From an uncultured Mycoplasmatota bacterium (GTDB lineage: Bacteria > Bacillota_I > Bacilli_A > RF39 > UBA660): a DNA stretch of 49,096 nt. The notes under the pieces were generated by a model that saw only the letters and a program-made list of their open reading frames with translations, had not been told where the DNA came from and did not search any database. Below, in pieces: positions 1 through 9,900 of this stretch; the first letter of the stretch is position 1; each line of letters starts with the position of its first letter. A program made the position numbers and the translations under genes. Location of the stretch: NCBI GenBank assembly GCA_946413985.1, contig CAMKMS010000007.1:1-49096 (forward strand), read 5' to 3'.

Positions 1-733
1 CGTGTTTTAAAAATTTTCCCCAAGCATAAGCAAGTGATGTTTTACCTGTACCAGAGATACCTTGTAAGATTACAAGTTTTGTACTTGCAAGTGCTGAAAT
101 AAATAATCTCATCATTTCAGTTGTATAGTATAGTCTTAATTGACTAGCTGCAAAGTTTCTAAATAATTCAACCAATTCTGGTAAAGTAAATGAGTTATTG
201 TAATTTTGAATTTTATAATCTTGATATCTAACATCAACATCATGTAATTTAGCAAATCTAATTGCTGTATTAGTATCAATTTCTTCTTCTCCTTCAGTCT
301 TATTGCCGCCTTCTTCACCCCCACCTTCAATTGTTGCACTTTCATCTGGCTTAAGACCAAGCTGACTTACTTTCATAGCAAGTATATCTTCTTTTTCTTT
401 TAAAAGTGTTGCCACTTTATGATTAAGTTCACTTATTTCATCAAGTAAACTTTCTTGTTCTACTATTGTTCTTCTAAATCTAATATATTTTTTAATAATA
501 AATGCTACAAATAATACAATAAGTCCAATTAGTATTAATAATACTAGCATAGATACTCCAAATAGTATCCATTCACTTACATTAAAATCACCTTTATAGT
601 TTTTTGCTATTTCTATATATTTTTTGAAGTTAAATATCTGTGTTACTCCAGTAACTAAACCACTAAATATAGAAATAAAACCTCCAAAGAATTGATTTAA
701 TATTTCATAAAAATATTTCAAGAATGTGCTCAT
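1..733 (-). CDS. Membrane-anchored AAA+ ATPase, McrB/MoxR-like (partial)
   Basis: The reading frame is open through the left edge, so the C-terminus is missing; 244 residues are visible. An AGGTGAG ribosome site precedes the ATG, 8 bases after the stop of the upstream gene. An N-terminal region that may lie along the membrane is followed by one clear transmembrane segment (about residues 55-80), a coiled coil (about 85-120) and an acidic Gly/Glu linker (about 125-150). The start of the ATPase domain follows, with a Walker A motif GISGTGKT at residues 225-232. The motif style fits McrB-like or dynein-type AAA+ proteins. Walker B and the arginine finger lie outside the window. It is the last visible gene of the SipW-type operon, so it may power remodelling or quality control of exported substrates; that role is inference. 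Confidence 0.75.
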   Translation of the reverse strand, partial: MSTFLKYFYEILNQFFGGFISIFSGLVTGVTQIFNFKKYIEIAKNYKGDFNVSEWILFGVSMLVLLILIGLIVLFVAFIIKKYIRFRRTIVEQESLLDEISELNHKVATLLKEKEDILAMKVSQLGLKPDESATIEGGGEEGGNKTEGEEEIDTNTAIRFAKLHDVDVRYQDYKIQNYNNSFTLPELVELFRNFAASQLRLYYTTEMMRLFISALASTKLVILQGISGTGKTSLAYAWGKFLKH

Positions 734-741
734 AACTCACC

Positions 742-1719
742 TCACATTGTTACTACATTTGTTTTTATTGCATCGGTATTATTAATAATTGTATCATAAT
801 ATGGTGCATTTTTACTAACAAAAATATTAGAAAATAAGAATAAATTATCAAAATCTGTAACGTAAGTTTCATCTAGTTCAAGTGAGATACTATATCCTTC
901 ATTAATAATTTCATGTACTGTTCTTTTAAACTCAGTATATTCTTTATATTTTATTCTTAAACTAATTCTATCTTTTAATAATTCGTCATCTAATAATTTA
1001 GTAAATCTAATTATTTTCTTTGGCTTTCTAAATAATGATCCAGGAAAATCTACTACATAATAATTATCAAACTTAAGTGCTAAAACTTCAGATAATATTT
1101 TAGAAGATAACATTACTAAAGCTAAATAAATTCTATTTTCAAATACAACATCTGAATCATATGCTTTCTCAATAGCGCTTTTACTATATAATTCTGACAT
1201 ATTACATTTTTGACCTAAATCAATAAAGTATAAATTATCACTAGCTTTCTTACCCTTTAAGAAAAACTCACTAGAATTAAATAATGCAAAAAAATCTACT
1301 TTTTTCTTTATATAATTTTTAATTAAATCACTTATATCTGATTTTGTTTCATCTGTATATTCTAAAGAAATGTTGTCATCTTTAAACATAGTTTTTAATA
1401 ATGAATTTATATCTTTAAATTTAGTAATTCCATCTATATATAATACATAACTAAACAAAGCAAATATATTCTTTATAGTTTCAGCTCTTTTTGGATAATT
1501 TTTAAGTTGATTTTTAAACACTTCTTTCAACTCTTTATCTATTCTTTTTGTAAAATTTGTCTCTTTAATTTCACTTTTATTATAGTATCTAACATCAACA
1601 TACTTAGTAACAAATGGTTCAACCAATGCCTTTTCATACTTATTATCAAGCATTTTTCTATAATAACTCATCAAAAAATCATTGACAAATTTTATATAAT
1701 CACTAAAAACACAATCCAT
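742..1719 (-). CDS. Uncharacterised 325-residue protein of the SipW operon
   Basis: The family is not recognised. The start is supported by an AGGAGG ribosome site. The protein is rich in Lys, Asp, Phe and Tyr, mostly helical in the first half, with beta-like stretches near the end. There is no convincing signal peptide or transmembrane helix, so it is probably cytoplasmic. It lies 12 bases downstream of an exported SipW-type protein and 8 bases upstream of a membrane-anchored AAA+ ATPase, so it is almost certainly co-transcribed with both. Its position directly before the ATPase makes an adaptor or partner role plausible, but nothing in the sequence shows this. Confidence 0.8.
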   Translation of the reverse strand: MDCVFSDYIKFVNDFLMSYYRKMLDNKYEKALVEPFVTKYVDVRYYNKSEIKETNFTKRIDKELKEVFKNQLKNYPKRAETIKNIFALFSYVLYIDGITKFKDINSLLKTMFKDDNISLEYTDETKSDISDLIKNYIKKKVDFFALFNSSEFFLKGKKASDNLYFIDLGQKCNMSELYSKSAIEKAYDSDVVFENRIYLALVMLSSKILSEVLALKFDNYYVVDFPGSLFRKPKKIIRFTKLLDDELLKDRISLRIKYKEYTEFKRTVHEIINEGYSISLELDETYVTDFDNLFLFSNIFVSKNAPYYDTIINNTDAIKTNVVTM

Positions 1720-1731
1720 TCTTTTTTCCTC

Positions 1732-2640
1732 CTATGAAGCAGTGAATGTAACAACCGATGTATTGTTCACAATTGGGTATGTATAATTGTTACTACTATT
1801 TCTTTTATAAAATCTTATTTCTTCACTATATAATGCATCTACTCCAAATGTAATACTATTTATATAATTAACACCATTATATGAACTAGTTGTATATGTT
1901 GAGCCATTTAATATTTCACTTGTAGTATCTAAAATTACAACACTTGGATCAAAAGAAAGCGTTACTGTTACTGAAGTACAGTTGGCTTTTTCAGCTGGCG
2001 TAAGTGCTAAATATTGATTACTTGTAAGTGGATCACCCACATTATAATCTCCAAATGCTGTAACTACTTTATATGTATCAAGTGCATTTGTTATAGTAAA
2101 CATAAAATATGGAGATGAGGTTTTATCAGTTATTTCATAAGTAATACCTCTTTTACCAACAGTAACTGTAAATGTTGCACTAAGTGTTTTAACATATGGT
2201 GCACTTGATGTTGCTGTTACTGTAGCTGTAAAACTCTCATTATCATCAAATGCTCTTAAAGGAACGATAGTAAGTGTTAAATTATCAGTCATTTCTGTTT
2301 TATAAATAACACCACTATTTGCACTTAAATTACAAGTAACACTTGAATCACAATTAGTACTTAGAGTATATGATATATCAGTATCACTAGTTAAAATATT
2401 ATTTTTATGGTTATTTAATTGAAATTGAATATCAATATTTCCAACACCACCCCAGTTATTAATACCATAACTAGTTCCACCTTCTACGAGTTTATCACTA
2501 TTAAAGAAGAAATTATTGGCTTCTAATATATAATTTTTAACCGATCTAATAACGTATCTACTGAATGTTATTCCAATAGGAGACACTAAAATCAACACTA
2601 AAACAGCTACAATAATTATAGATAATTTCCTCTTATTCAT
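1732..2640 (-). CDS. Exported SipW-type surface protein (302 aa)
   Basis: The short basic N-terminus, a hydrophobic stretch (about residues 6-25) and a following FSRY motif resemble the leader of SipW-dependent (TasA/camelysin-type) proteins. A possible processing site is near residues 42-43 (LEA/NNFFF). The mature part is rich in Thr, Ser, Asn, Val and Tyr with alternating beta-strand patterns, as expected of an extracellular beta-sandwich; there are few cysteines and no LPXTG anchor. It belongs to the operon containing the SipW-like peptidase at 3275-4153, its likely processing enzyme. The TasA-like label rests on leader architecture and context only, since the mature sequence is not clearly recognisable. 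Confidence 0.7.
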   Translation of the reverse strand: MNKRKLSIIIVAVLVLILVSPIGITFSRYVIRSVKNYILEANNFFFNSDKLVEGGTSYGINNWGGVGNIDIQFQLNNHKNNILTSDTDISYTLSTNCDSSVTCNLSANSGVIYKTEMTDNLTLTIVPLRAFDDNESFTATVTATSSAPYVKTLSATFTVTVGKRGITYEITDKTSSPYFMFTITNALDTYKVVTAFGDYNVGDPLTSNQYLALTPAEKANCTSVTVTLSFDPSVVILDTTSEILNGSTYTTSSYNGVNYINSITFGVDALYSEEIRFYKRNSSNNYTYPIVNNTSVVTFTAS

Positions 2641-2682
2641 GCCTATTCTCCAATCATAAAAATTATAGCATAATAAAAAAGA

Positions 2683-3282
2683 TTATGCAACTTGCGTAGC
2701 ATCAATTATTATTGAAAATAACTCAATAACTCCTTGATACAAGTCTGGATAATCTTTATAACTTGGTGGAAAAACAACTTTTAATACATACTCATCTAAT
2801 TCATTCTGACTATGTCCAAAACTATAAGTATTTGAATTACTAAATACATTATAATAAACCCCATTAGTATCTTGTCTTACAGTTGATGTTTGTATGATGT
2901 TTGTATAACTGCCACTAAAATCTTCATTTCTGACTATTTCATATGAAAGTGGCAAATTAGTTGTTGTTTCAAACTTTATTGTGTATGTTAAATCAACATT
3001 AGTTCTATGATTATTATCATCATAATTAGCCACATAAAACCTATAATATAGAGGCTGCGTACTTGGTATTAATCCTGTAAGAGATATAGAACTCTCATAT
3101 GTACCCTGATTAACCACAAAAAATGCCGTAGCTGCTTCAGCGGACAAATCAACTCTTGATTCATATCTTGTATATGTTTCACCAGCTAGATTAAAAATTA
3201 AAACTATAGATACAAAGATAAAAATTAATTTACCAAAGAATATGAATCTCTTCTTATCAATTTTTTCAAAGATTTTATTCAT
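2683..3282 (-). CDS. Small exported SipW-type (TasA-like) protein
   Basis: The start was placed at the ATG at 3282 because a GAGG ribosome site sits just upstream; an ATG four codons earlier falls before that site. The product is 199 residues. A basic N-terminus and a single hydrophobic helix (about residues 15-33) lead into TRYESR and then SAEAATAFFV, which resembles the Ala-x-Ala/aromatic site cut by SipW enzymes. The mature part is a compact beta-rich domain of about 150 residues, close to TasA/camelysin length. It overlaps the end of the SipW-like peptidase gene by 8 bases, which implies translational coupling and supports an enzyme-substrate relation. Function as a fibre subunit is inferred. 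Confidence 0.72.
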   Translation of the reverse strand: MNKIFEKIDKKRFIFFGKLIFIFVSIVLIFNLAGETYTRYESRVDLSAEAATAFFVVNQGTYESSISLTGLIPSTQPLYYRFYVANYDDNNHRTNVDLTYTIKFETTTNLPLSYEIVRNEDFSGSYTNIIQTSTVRQDTNGVYYNVFSNSNTYSFGHSQNELDEYVLKVVFPPSYKDYPDLYQGVIELFSIIIDATQVA

Positions 3283-4153
3283 CTTTATCCTCATTCATCT
3301 TTTCATTTATTCTTTTTTGTAATTCACTTAAATCCAACCTTACAGTATAACCAAATGGATCATCATCACTTTCATCTATTTGATTATCTTCATTTACCAA
3401 TTCTGATTTTTTATACAATTCGACTATCTTCTTATCATCTAATTTGTTATCAATAGGTTTATTTTTATTCTTCTTTTCCTCTTTAATTCTTTGTTTTTCT
3501 TCTTCTTTTTTCCTTCTTTTTTCTTTTATCTTTTTCTTTTCTTCTTCAATCTTATCTATTCTTTTTTGTATTTTTTCATCAAGTTTTTTCTTCAAACCAA
3601 CCTTTTCTTTTTTAGGTTTTTCTTCTTTTATTACTTCTACTTCTTTTATTTTTTCTTTAATTTCTTTATTATTATTTCCTCTATATGAAAATGCAAAATC
3701 AAATAACATTAATGTTACAAAAATCATAATAATAATTGTAGGAGATGTAAATATTTGTTGCCATACTCCTCCTTGCTTAATTACTTTTACTACTCTTCCT
3801 ATAACATCTTCTTGTTTAATAGAAACATCTTTAGCGTTGTTAGCATCTCCCTTTGTTATTAAGCTATTTCCACTTTTGGAAATAACTCTGTGAGTTACAT
3901 ATGCATTATCGCTTCTAAATGTAACTATATCATTTAATTCATAACTTTTTTCTTCTTTAACAATTATAATATCATTTTGACTAATTGCGGGTTCCATACT
4001 TCCAGTTGCAACATTAAAAATAGAGTATCCGAATACATCGAAATATTCTTTGCCACTAACCATCATTTTAACCCTTGAAAATATAATTAATACAAGTATT
4101 AAGAATACCAAGAATGTTAAAATATCAACAATAATTCCAAATATTTTCTTCAT
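3275..4153 (-). CDS. sipW: SipW-like (ER-type) signal peptidase I
   Basis: This membrane serine protease removes leaders from exported proteins. A transmembrane helix (about residues 5-27) is followed by the catalytic serine in GSMEP (Ser52), an aspartate in KGD (Asp103) and a histidine in THRV (His88) where bacterial type I enzymes carry lysine. This Ser/His pattern defines the SipW or ER-type family. A second transmembrane helix lies near residues 130-150. Unusually, the enzyme carries a long Lys/Glu-rich, highly charged tail (about 165-245) and an acidic C-terminus, giving 292 residues against about 190 for Bacillus SipW. The tail is probably cytoplasmic and could bind partners. Exported small proteins lie on both sides in the same operon and are the likely substrates. 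Confidence 0.88.
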   Translation of the reverse strand: MKKIFGIIVDILTFLVFLILVLIIFSRVKMMVSGKEYFDVFGYSIFNVATGSMEPAISQNDIIIVKEEKSYELNDIVTFRSDNAYVTHRVISKSGNSLITKGDANNAKDVSIKQEDVIGRVVKVIKQGGVWQQIFTSPTIIIMIFVTLMLFDFAFSYRGNNNKEIKEKIKEVEVIKEEKPKKEKVGLKKKLDEKIQKRIDKIEEEKKKIKEKRRKKEEEKQRIKEEKKNKNKPIDNKLDDKKIVELYKKSELVNEDNQIDESDDDPFGYTVRLDLSELQKRINEKMNEDKDE

Positions 4154-4189
4154 TATTCTGACACCCTTCTATTCTTTTTTCTTTTTCCT

Positions 4190-4810
4190 TTACTCCCCTG
4201 TATATGCAGTAATCTGCTCTCCTAAATATTGAATAGCATGAAATCCAATTGGAACTTTCAAACTATTTCCATAAACAGTTCCAATTTCTGTATCATCTGC
4301 ATTATGAGCTGCTACATCATCCCAATAAACATATATTCTTAAGGATAATGTTTCATCATCTTCTATTTGATCTAAACTTATTACTCCAGTATAATCGTGT
4401 TCTGCTGTCCTAGTTATTCCTATTGTATCTAGTCCATCAATAGCAAATCTTATATTATCTTCATATTCTGTATCACTTAAATCAAGTGTTAGAGTATATT
4501 TTACTGCAACATCACAATCTGTCGCATCAATAATTAAATCAAAATATGCGCTTCCCCCAGGAGCAATATATCCACTTTCTACATGACTATTTTGTGTATA
4601 AACAAAACTATCTATTACAATAGTATCACTTGTACCAGTTGTAATATCTTTATTACTTACTTTTATTATCCACCTACCTAAATCATTTTCAACATTAGCT
4701 TCAGTATCTGTTTCAAACAAAGCAAGAGTATCATAAACTAGTGTTACAGATACTGCAAATAGAATAAATACTAATAAATATAAAACTACTCTAATTCTAC
4801 TCTTCTTCAT
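4190..4810 (-). CDS. Exported TasA/camelysin-like protein
   Basis: The ATG at 4810 was chosen over an in-frame GTG one codon upstream; the ribosome site is weak, and the gene overlaps the preceding one by 14 bases, so coupling is likely. The product is 206 residues. The leader has basic residues, a hydrophobic helix (about 7-27) and the sequence YDTLALFETDTEA, typical of SipW-type substrates in which processing occurs just before an aromatic residue. The mature domain begins with NDLGRWIIKVS and contains GGSAYFDLII and a late YVYWDD stretch, matching the beta-rich layout of TasA/camelysin-like proteins. It sits between the pseudo-peptidase and the intact peptidase. Confidence 0.75.
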   Translation of the reverse strand: MKKSRIRVVLYLLVFILFAVSVTLVYDTLALFETDTEANVENDLGRWIIKVSNKDITTGTSDTIVIDSFVYTQNSHVESGYIAPGGSAYFDLIIDATDCDVAVKYTLTLDLSDTEYEDNIRFAIDGLDTIGITRTAEHDYTGVISLDQIEDDETLSLRIYVYWDDVAAHNADDTEIGTVYGNSLKVPIGFHAIQYLGEQITAYTGE

Positions 4811-5330
4811 CACTATTTTTTCTTGCTTCTTCTATTATAGAATAAACTTCATATACAATAGCAAATATAGTTGGGAAAATAACTAAAAACATAAATCCCC
4901 AACGTGATTCAAATATTGATAGTACAAGTCCAAAGCCATGATAAACAACAGCTCCATTAGCTTTTCCTATCATCTTACTATGTGAAACAACATCCTTACC
5001 AAAATAATATGAATCTTCTGCATGGTCTTCTTCAGTAATATTAGTTATTTCTCCATAATTGATAAATACTTTATCTTGAGGGTTATCTAAATAAAAGAAA
5101 GCTTTTTCTCCTACTTCATAATTTCCTTCAGTCACTTTCTTAATTATGACTAAATCATTTTCTTTAAAATCGGGTTCTAATCTATCATTATCAATAATGA
5201 AAATTGAGTGGTTACCTATTTCACTAACCATAAAATCATTATATGATATTAAACATATAGTTGAAACTACGGCTAATAAAACCCAAACGGATATTAATAA
5301 ACCTTTTATAAAACTTAAAATCTTTTTCAT
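4797..5330 (-). CDS. Signal peptidase I-like pseudoenzyme
   Basis: This 177-residue protein has the layout of an ER/SipW-type signal peptidase: an N-terminal transmembrane helix (about 7-30), a short beta-rich outer domain and a C-terminal transmembrane helix (about 143-165). The stretch HSIFIIDNDRLEP aligns with YSIFNVATGSMEP of the intact enzyme three genes away, and NDLVIIKK aligns with NDIIIVKE. The catalytic Ser is replaced by Arg50, the histidine region reads FINYG instead of VTHRV, and the KGD aspartate motif reads FGKD. All expected catalytic positions are therefore altered, so it is probably inactive. As first gene of the operon, with its own near-consensus promoter, it may act as substrate receptor or chaperone; that is inference. 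Confidence 0.72.
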   Translation of the reverse strand: MKKILSFIKGLLISVWVLLAVVSTICLISYNDFMVSEIGNHSIFIIDNDRLEPDFKENDLVIIKKVTEGNYEVGEKAFFYLDNPQDKVFINYGEITNITEEDHAEDSYYFGKDVVSHSKMIGKANGAVVYHGFGLVLSIFESRWGFMFLVIFPTIFAIVYEVYSIIEEARKNSDEEE

Positions 5331-5356
5331 ATGTACCTCACTTTATCTTCATAATC

Positions 5357-5385
5357 ATTATAATATTTTATAATTTAATAGTCAA
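5357..5385 (-). promoter_or_regulatory. Sigma-A-type promoter of the SipW operon
   Basis: Reading the minus strand, TTGACT (5380-5385) and TATAAT (5357-5362) are separated by exactly 17 bases. It lies directly after the stop codon of the 498-residue gene and about 27 bases before the start of the pseudo-peptidase, so the operon down to base 1 can be transcribed separately from the giant-gene unit. Confidence 0.75.
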
Positions 5386-5386
5386 A

Positions 5387-6883
5387 TTATTTCATTGTAT
5401 CTTTAGCATCTAAAAGATATTGAATTTCTTCTAAATCTACACTATTTCTTTCAATATCAAACTTAATAATTAACTTTTCTACATCATTAATTAATTTATC
5501 TATTTCTTCTAATTCCAATGATTCAATATTAATATTAATATTATTAAATTTATATTTTTCACAAATAATTTTATTCATTTCTTTTTCATCATTTATATTA
5601 ATATTATTTAAAATATCTGAATTAATATCATAGATATATTTTTGTAACTCTAGTAATTTATTATCTATTTCTTTTACAGAAATATCTTCATTTTCTTTCT
5701 TTAATAACTCTACAAAATAGTCATAATTATAGCTTGCTAACTTTAACATATCGAAACAACTTGTTTCATTATCTACATATTTATATATAGAATCTTTTAT
5801 CTTTAATGAATCTAATTCTTCATAATCTTTAATTAATTCTGATATTATATTATTTCTTTCTAATTTAGTATCAGCTAATTTTTCTTTACTTAATTTGAAG
5901 AATCCAGTTTTATGTATTTTCTTATTCAAACCTATAACTGTATTTTCTTTTTTTGAAATATCTTTTAATTTATTATTAAATAAATCCTTATATTCACTCT
6001 TTTTCTCATATAAAGCTTTAATATCTTTAGTAATAAACTCATATTTTTTATACTCTTTATATTCATATAAAGTATCTTGTAATTTTAATAGATTCTCATA
6101 GTTTCTTTCACTATTTGGATCCATTAGTATTTTAGATAATTCTTCCATTTTACTAGCATTTAAGAATTCTCTAACATCATATTTTTCTTCATAGAATAAA
6201 TTAAATAAATAACTAATACTATTATGTTTTATTCTTTCATTATTATCGATAATACTTCTATGTTCATTAATTATTTTATGGTAATCAAATCCCCTATATT
6301 TATTATCAAAATTCTTTTCAATTAGTTTTTGATTATTATAAGCTATATACTTAATATTAATACCTATTTGTTTAATAATATCAGGTGTTTTAAAATATAA
6401 CTCATTAAAAACATCTTGAATATTTTTTCCTTTATCAAAGAATGAACAAATATATTTATTAACACTTTCACTAATATTAAAATCATCCTTTGTTAAAGTT
6501 ACTCCTACACTCTTAAAATTACTAAATAAAGATTCTAATTTTTCATTAATGTATTTTAAATCTCCTTCAGAGTATTCTATATCATAGAATATCCTTTCAA
6601 TATCAAGTCTCTCTGTAAGAGCTACTCTTTTATCAGATAATTTTAATGAATCATAATCTAGTGTAGTATCATTTATATGATAATTATCTCTAGTATACTT
6701 TTTTGTTATTCTATCTATTCTAGAATTAATTTCATTAGTACATTCTAATAATAACTCATTATATTTATATATAGTATCATCTAAATATTCTAAATATTTT
6801 TCTTTATTCTTCTTAGTTTTTGTAGGAAGGATCTTAATATTAGAATTTATATTTTCAATATCGGCTTTAATTTCATCTATCAT
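5387..6883 (-). CDS. Long coiled-coil cytoplasmic protein (498 aa)
   Basis: The family is not recognised. The protein is very rich in Lys, Glu, Asp, Ile, Asn and Tyr, with heptad-like helices across most of its length and no signal peptide or membrane segment. It resembles scaffold or bacterial SMC-hinge-free coiled-coil proteins only in composition. The start is well supported: an AAGGAGG ribosome site lies inside the end of an overlapping 32-residue ORF whose stop shares four bases (ATGA) with this ATG, so the two are translationally coupled. It is the last gene of the unit beginning with the 3008-residue surface protein. A role as cytoplasmic partner of that protein's export is possible but unproven. 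Confidence 0.82.
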   Translation of the reverse strand: MIDEIKADIENINSNIKILPTKTKKNKEKYLEYLDDTIYKYNELLLECTNEINSRIDRITKKYTRDNYHINDTTLDYDSLKLSDKRVALTERLDIERIFYDIEYSEGDLKYINEKLESLFSNFKSVGVTLTKDDFNISESVNKYICSFFDKGKNIQDVFNELYFKTPDIIKQIGINIKYIAYNNQKLIEKNFDNKYRGFDYHKIINEHRSIIDNNERIKHNSISYLFNLFYEEKYDVREFLNASKMEELSKILMDPNSERNYENLLKLQDTLYEYKEYKKYEFITKDIKALYEKKSEYKDLFNNKLKDISKKENTVIGLNKKIHKTGFFKLSKEKLADTKLERNNIISELIKDYEELDSLKIKDSIYKYVDNETSCFDMLKLASYNYDYFVELLKKENEDISVKEIDNKLLELQKYIYDINSDILNNININDEKEMNKIICEKYKFNNININIESLELEEIDKLINDVEKLIIKFDIERNSVDLEEIQYLLDAKDTMK

Positions 6884-6978
6884 TGTTCTAGTTCCTCCTT
6901 GCGGTTTTCTAGACTTTTAATAAACTCCTTTATAATTTTATAAAGATCCAATAATTCTTTGCCATTTAAATCTTTCAT
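6880..6978 (-). CDS. 32-residue micro-protein between giant gene and coiled-coil gene
   Basis: The sequence starts MKDLNGKELLDLYK and ends KEELEQ, giving one amphipathic charged helix. A strong AAGGAG ribosome site lies 6 bases before the ATG, only 12 bases after the stop of the giant gene. Its TGA overlaps the ATG of the next gene, and that gene's ribosome site lies within this ORF, a standard coupling arrangement. It could be a true small helical protein or mainly a leader that couples translation. No known family is recognised. Confidence 0.62.
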   Translation of the reverse strand: MKDLNGKELLDLYKIIKEFIKSLENRKEELEQ

Positions 6979-6990
6979 ATTAACTCCTTC

Positions 6991-9900
6991 CTATTTTATT
7001 ATTATATATTTATCTACTGTACCTATCTTAGAATTTCCATCATATAATATGAATTCTAATTTATAAGTACCACTCATTAAATTATTCTTATAAGTAAACG
7101 TATGATTAAATTCGTTACTTAAATTATTTTCAACTACGTACTCATTTGCTCTTGCTGAAGCTGTAAGTCCACTAAAGTAGTCAGCAGCATCAACAACACT
7201 ATAACTAGTATCATTTACTGATGCATAGTTTCTTCTATACATTTTAAATTTAATATTTGGATTTGTCAAACCAGAATTGTATTCAAAATTGTAAGTAATT
7301 GTATTTGTTCCTTTTTCATTCTTGTTAGTTTCAGTATTTACAATCATTTCTTTAGGATCCGCATCAACATCCAAACCATATATTTCATTTACTATTTCAA
7401 TATTAAAATCTAATGTATCAGAAGAATTAAGTCCATAGTATATACCATCTGGTGAACCAAATGATTCAAATCTTAACTTATAATGTCCACTAGCTATAGT
7501 TGAAGTACCAGTATTAATATTAATCCACTTTTGAGTACTTGCTACTTTATCAGCAACTTTTATTCTTGTTGTTCCTTCAATATTTGGATCATATCTTGAT
7601 TCTCCAAGTTCATAATATAAACCTAGAAGAGTTGTTCCAGTTACTACTTCATTATCTGAATTAATTAATGATATCTTAACACCAAGTTTAGAATCAAAAT
7701 AATGTGTATCATATATTAAAGTAGATCCAACTAATTGTTGTGTATATGTAAATGTTAAATCTGCAAGTACTGTATCTCCAGTATATATTTTATTTGAACT
7801 AAGTGTTCCTGTTAATTCAATAATTGCATCTTGATTAGCATATATACTATAAGTTAAGTTTTTATGTTGTGGAGAAAGAACACTATATATTGTTTCATTA
7901 TTAACATCTCTTAACTCCATTAACAATTTATTATTTAATTGATTTGAAGCAATATTTGTATCAGCAAAATCTACTATAAATACAAACTCTTCTTCATTAT
8001 AATCTGGGCTAGTATGAGTGTATGCAGTATTCATCGCCGCATCATCATAATAAACTCCACTACCAATGGCCCCCATCACTTCAAACATTGATAAATCATA
8101 CGATGCTTCTCCAGTATTATTAAATTCTTGTGTTTTATTAGTTACATCAGTACTATTAATAACATGATAATAATATTTTGGAGTACTATCACTAAAATCT
8201 ATCATTGTAATTTTTGTATTTAATGGAAGAACATAATCAGAAACAAGAGTTCTATGATATCCTGTTCTATAAATATTATCTCCAGCATTAAACAATGAAT
8301 AATATGCACTAAGTGCTGACTTACTAGTTATATTAGTTGATGTACTTGTAAACATTTCATATTTACGTCCAGGTGTCATAGATCCTTCATAACTTAATGT
8401 ATCAAATAATGTACGAGATATATTAATAATTATATTAAGTCTCTTTGTTTCTTTTACTAAAGGACTAACCTGAGTAATTGACATCATTTGAACACGTACT
8501 GTACCCATATCACCTTCAGTATATAAGTTCTTAGAGTGATATAAGTATAGAAGTAATGATGGAACGACTCCACTATTACCACTTTCATAAGTTGTTGTTC
8601 CAGTCCATGGAACATCTAAATTATCATCTGATAAGAATTGTGTATGTCCATTTGTTAGCCATCCAGTATTACTTGTTTCAAATGCAAGACCCATTCTGTT
8701 ATCGGCTATTGTCTGAGTTGAAGCTATTTTATCTATTTGAGATTTATCAACTAACTCAACTCCAGTTTCAAGTTGACTATAATCAAAACCTAATATTTCA
8801 AATGATGTATTTGGTCTTGTAAAATCTCTTAATGTTAACTCGAAAGTACCAAGTGTTGAATATTTAGAAGCTACTAAATCTACCTCATATTCAATAACTC
8901 CTTCACCAATTACCCACATGTAAAGTGGTCCAGAAGTTGGTGTTGGCTCTATATAATCCATCATATTTTTACTTGTTCCTTGATCTATATAATTTGTGTA
9001 GAAACCATCAACTTCTATATTATGATTTGACTCATGAAGTCCAAGTACATAAGCAGTTACATTATCAAATACACCTGCCCAATCAAGTATTACTCCATAA
9101 TCATAATCATCATATATACCAACATTTACATCTCCATTGGCTTTATATTTATACATTCCGAAGAATGACATACCATTTACTTCACCATAATCTGTAACAT
9201 TTTGGTCGTGTGCAATATTTAAAACTTTTAATGATTTATCAGCAAGTAAGTATACTCTATTATCAACAGTTTTAGTTACTGTGCCATTATCTTTATCAAT
9301 AGTAACACTTGCTTTATTACCACTACTATCTAAACTATTAAATTCTTCAAGTAAGTTTGCTCCACTTTCTAAATATAAAGTTGAATTATTAACTAAATTT
9401 AAAACTGGAACCCTAGATATTGTAAATAATTCAGTATCGTATTCATTTTCTCTATCGGTTGCTCCTCTCAATATTAATGAAGAATTATTGATTGTAACTT
9501 CATCACATCTTTGAATAGATATATTATCTTTTGGTGAATCAAATGTTCCATAATTCTTAATTACTATCTCACTAGAACCAGATGTAGTAGATGCATTACC
9601 ACTACCAAATATAGAACCATTAATATCAAAATTAGCATATCCATTTCCATTTATATTAACACTTGTTCCATCTGTAACACTAACGAATGTCCAGTCGTAG
9701 TCATCACTACCACTTGCATTAGCTTCACCTCCACCGAATACTGTACCTTTAATAAGTACTGTACCTTTTTGGATATTTGTTCCAAGTGTAACATCATCTC
9801 CGATATTTACATAAGTTTGACCAAATACTTTAGAAGTATTTGCTCCACCATAGACATTTCCATAAACTGTAGCTCCACTAATACTAACAGTAGCTGTTGA

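Noticed and set aside
3444-3893. Phe/Ser-rich plus-strand frame
   Set aside because: It is the complement of the Lys/Glu-rich tail of the SipW-like peptidase.
5895-6101. Small plus-strand frame opposite the coiled-coil gene
   Set aside because: Composition is that of an antisense image of Lys/Glu-rich coding; no ribosome site.
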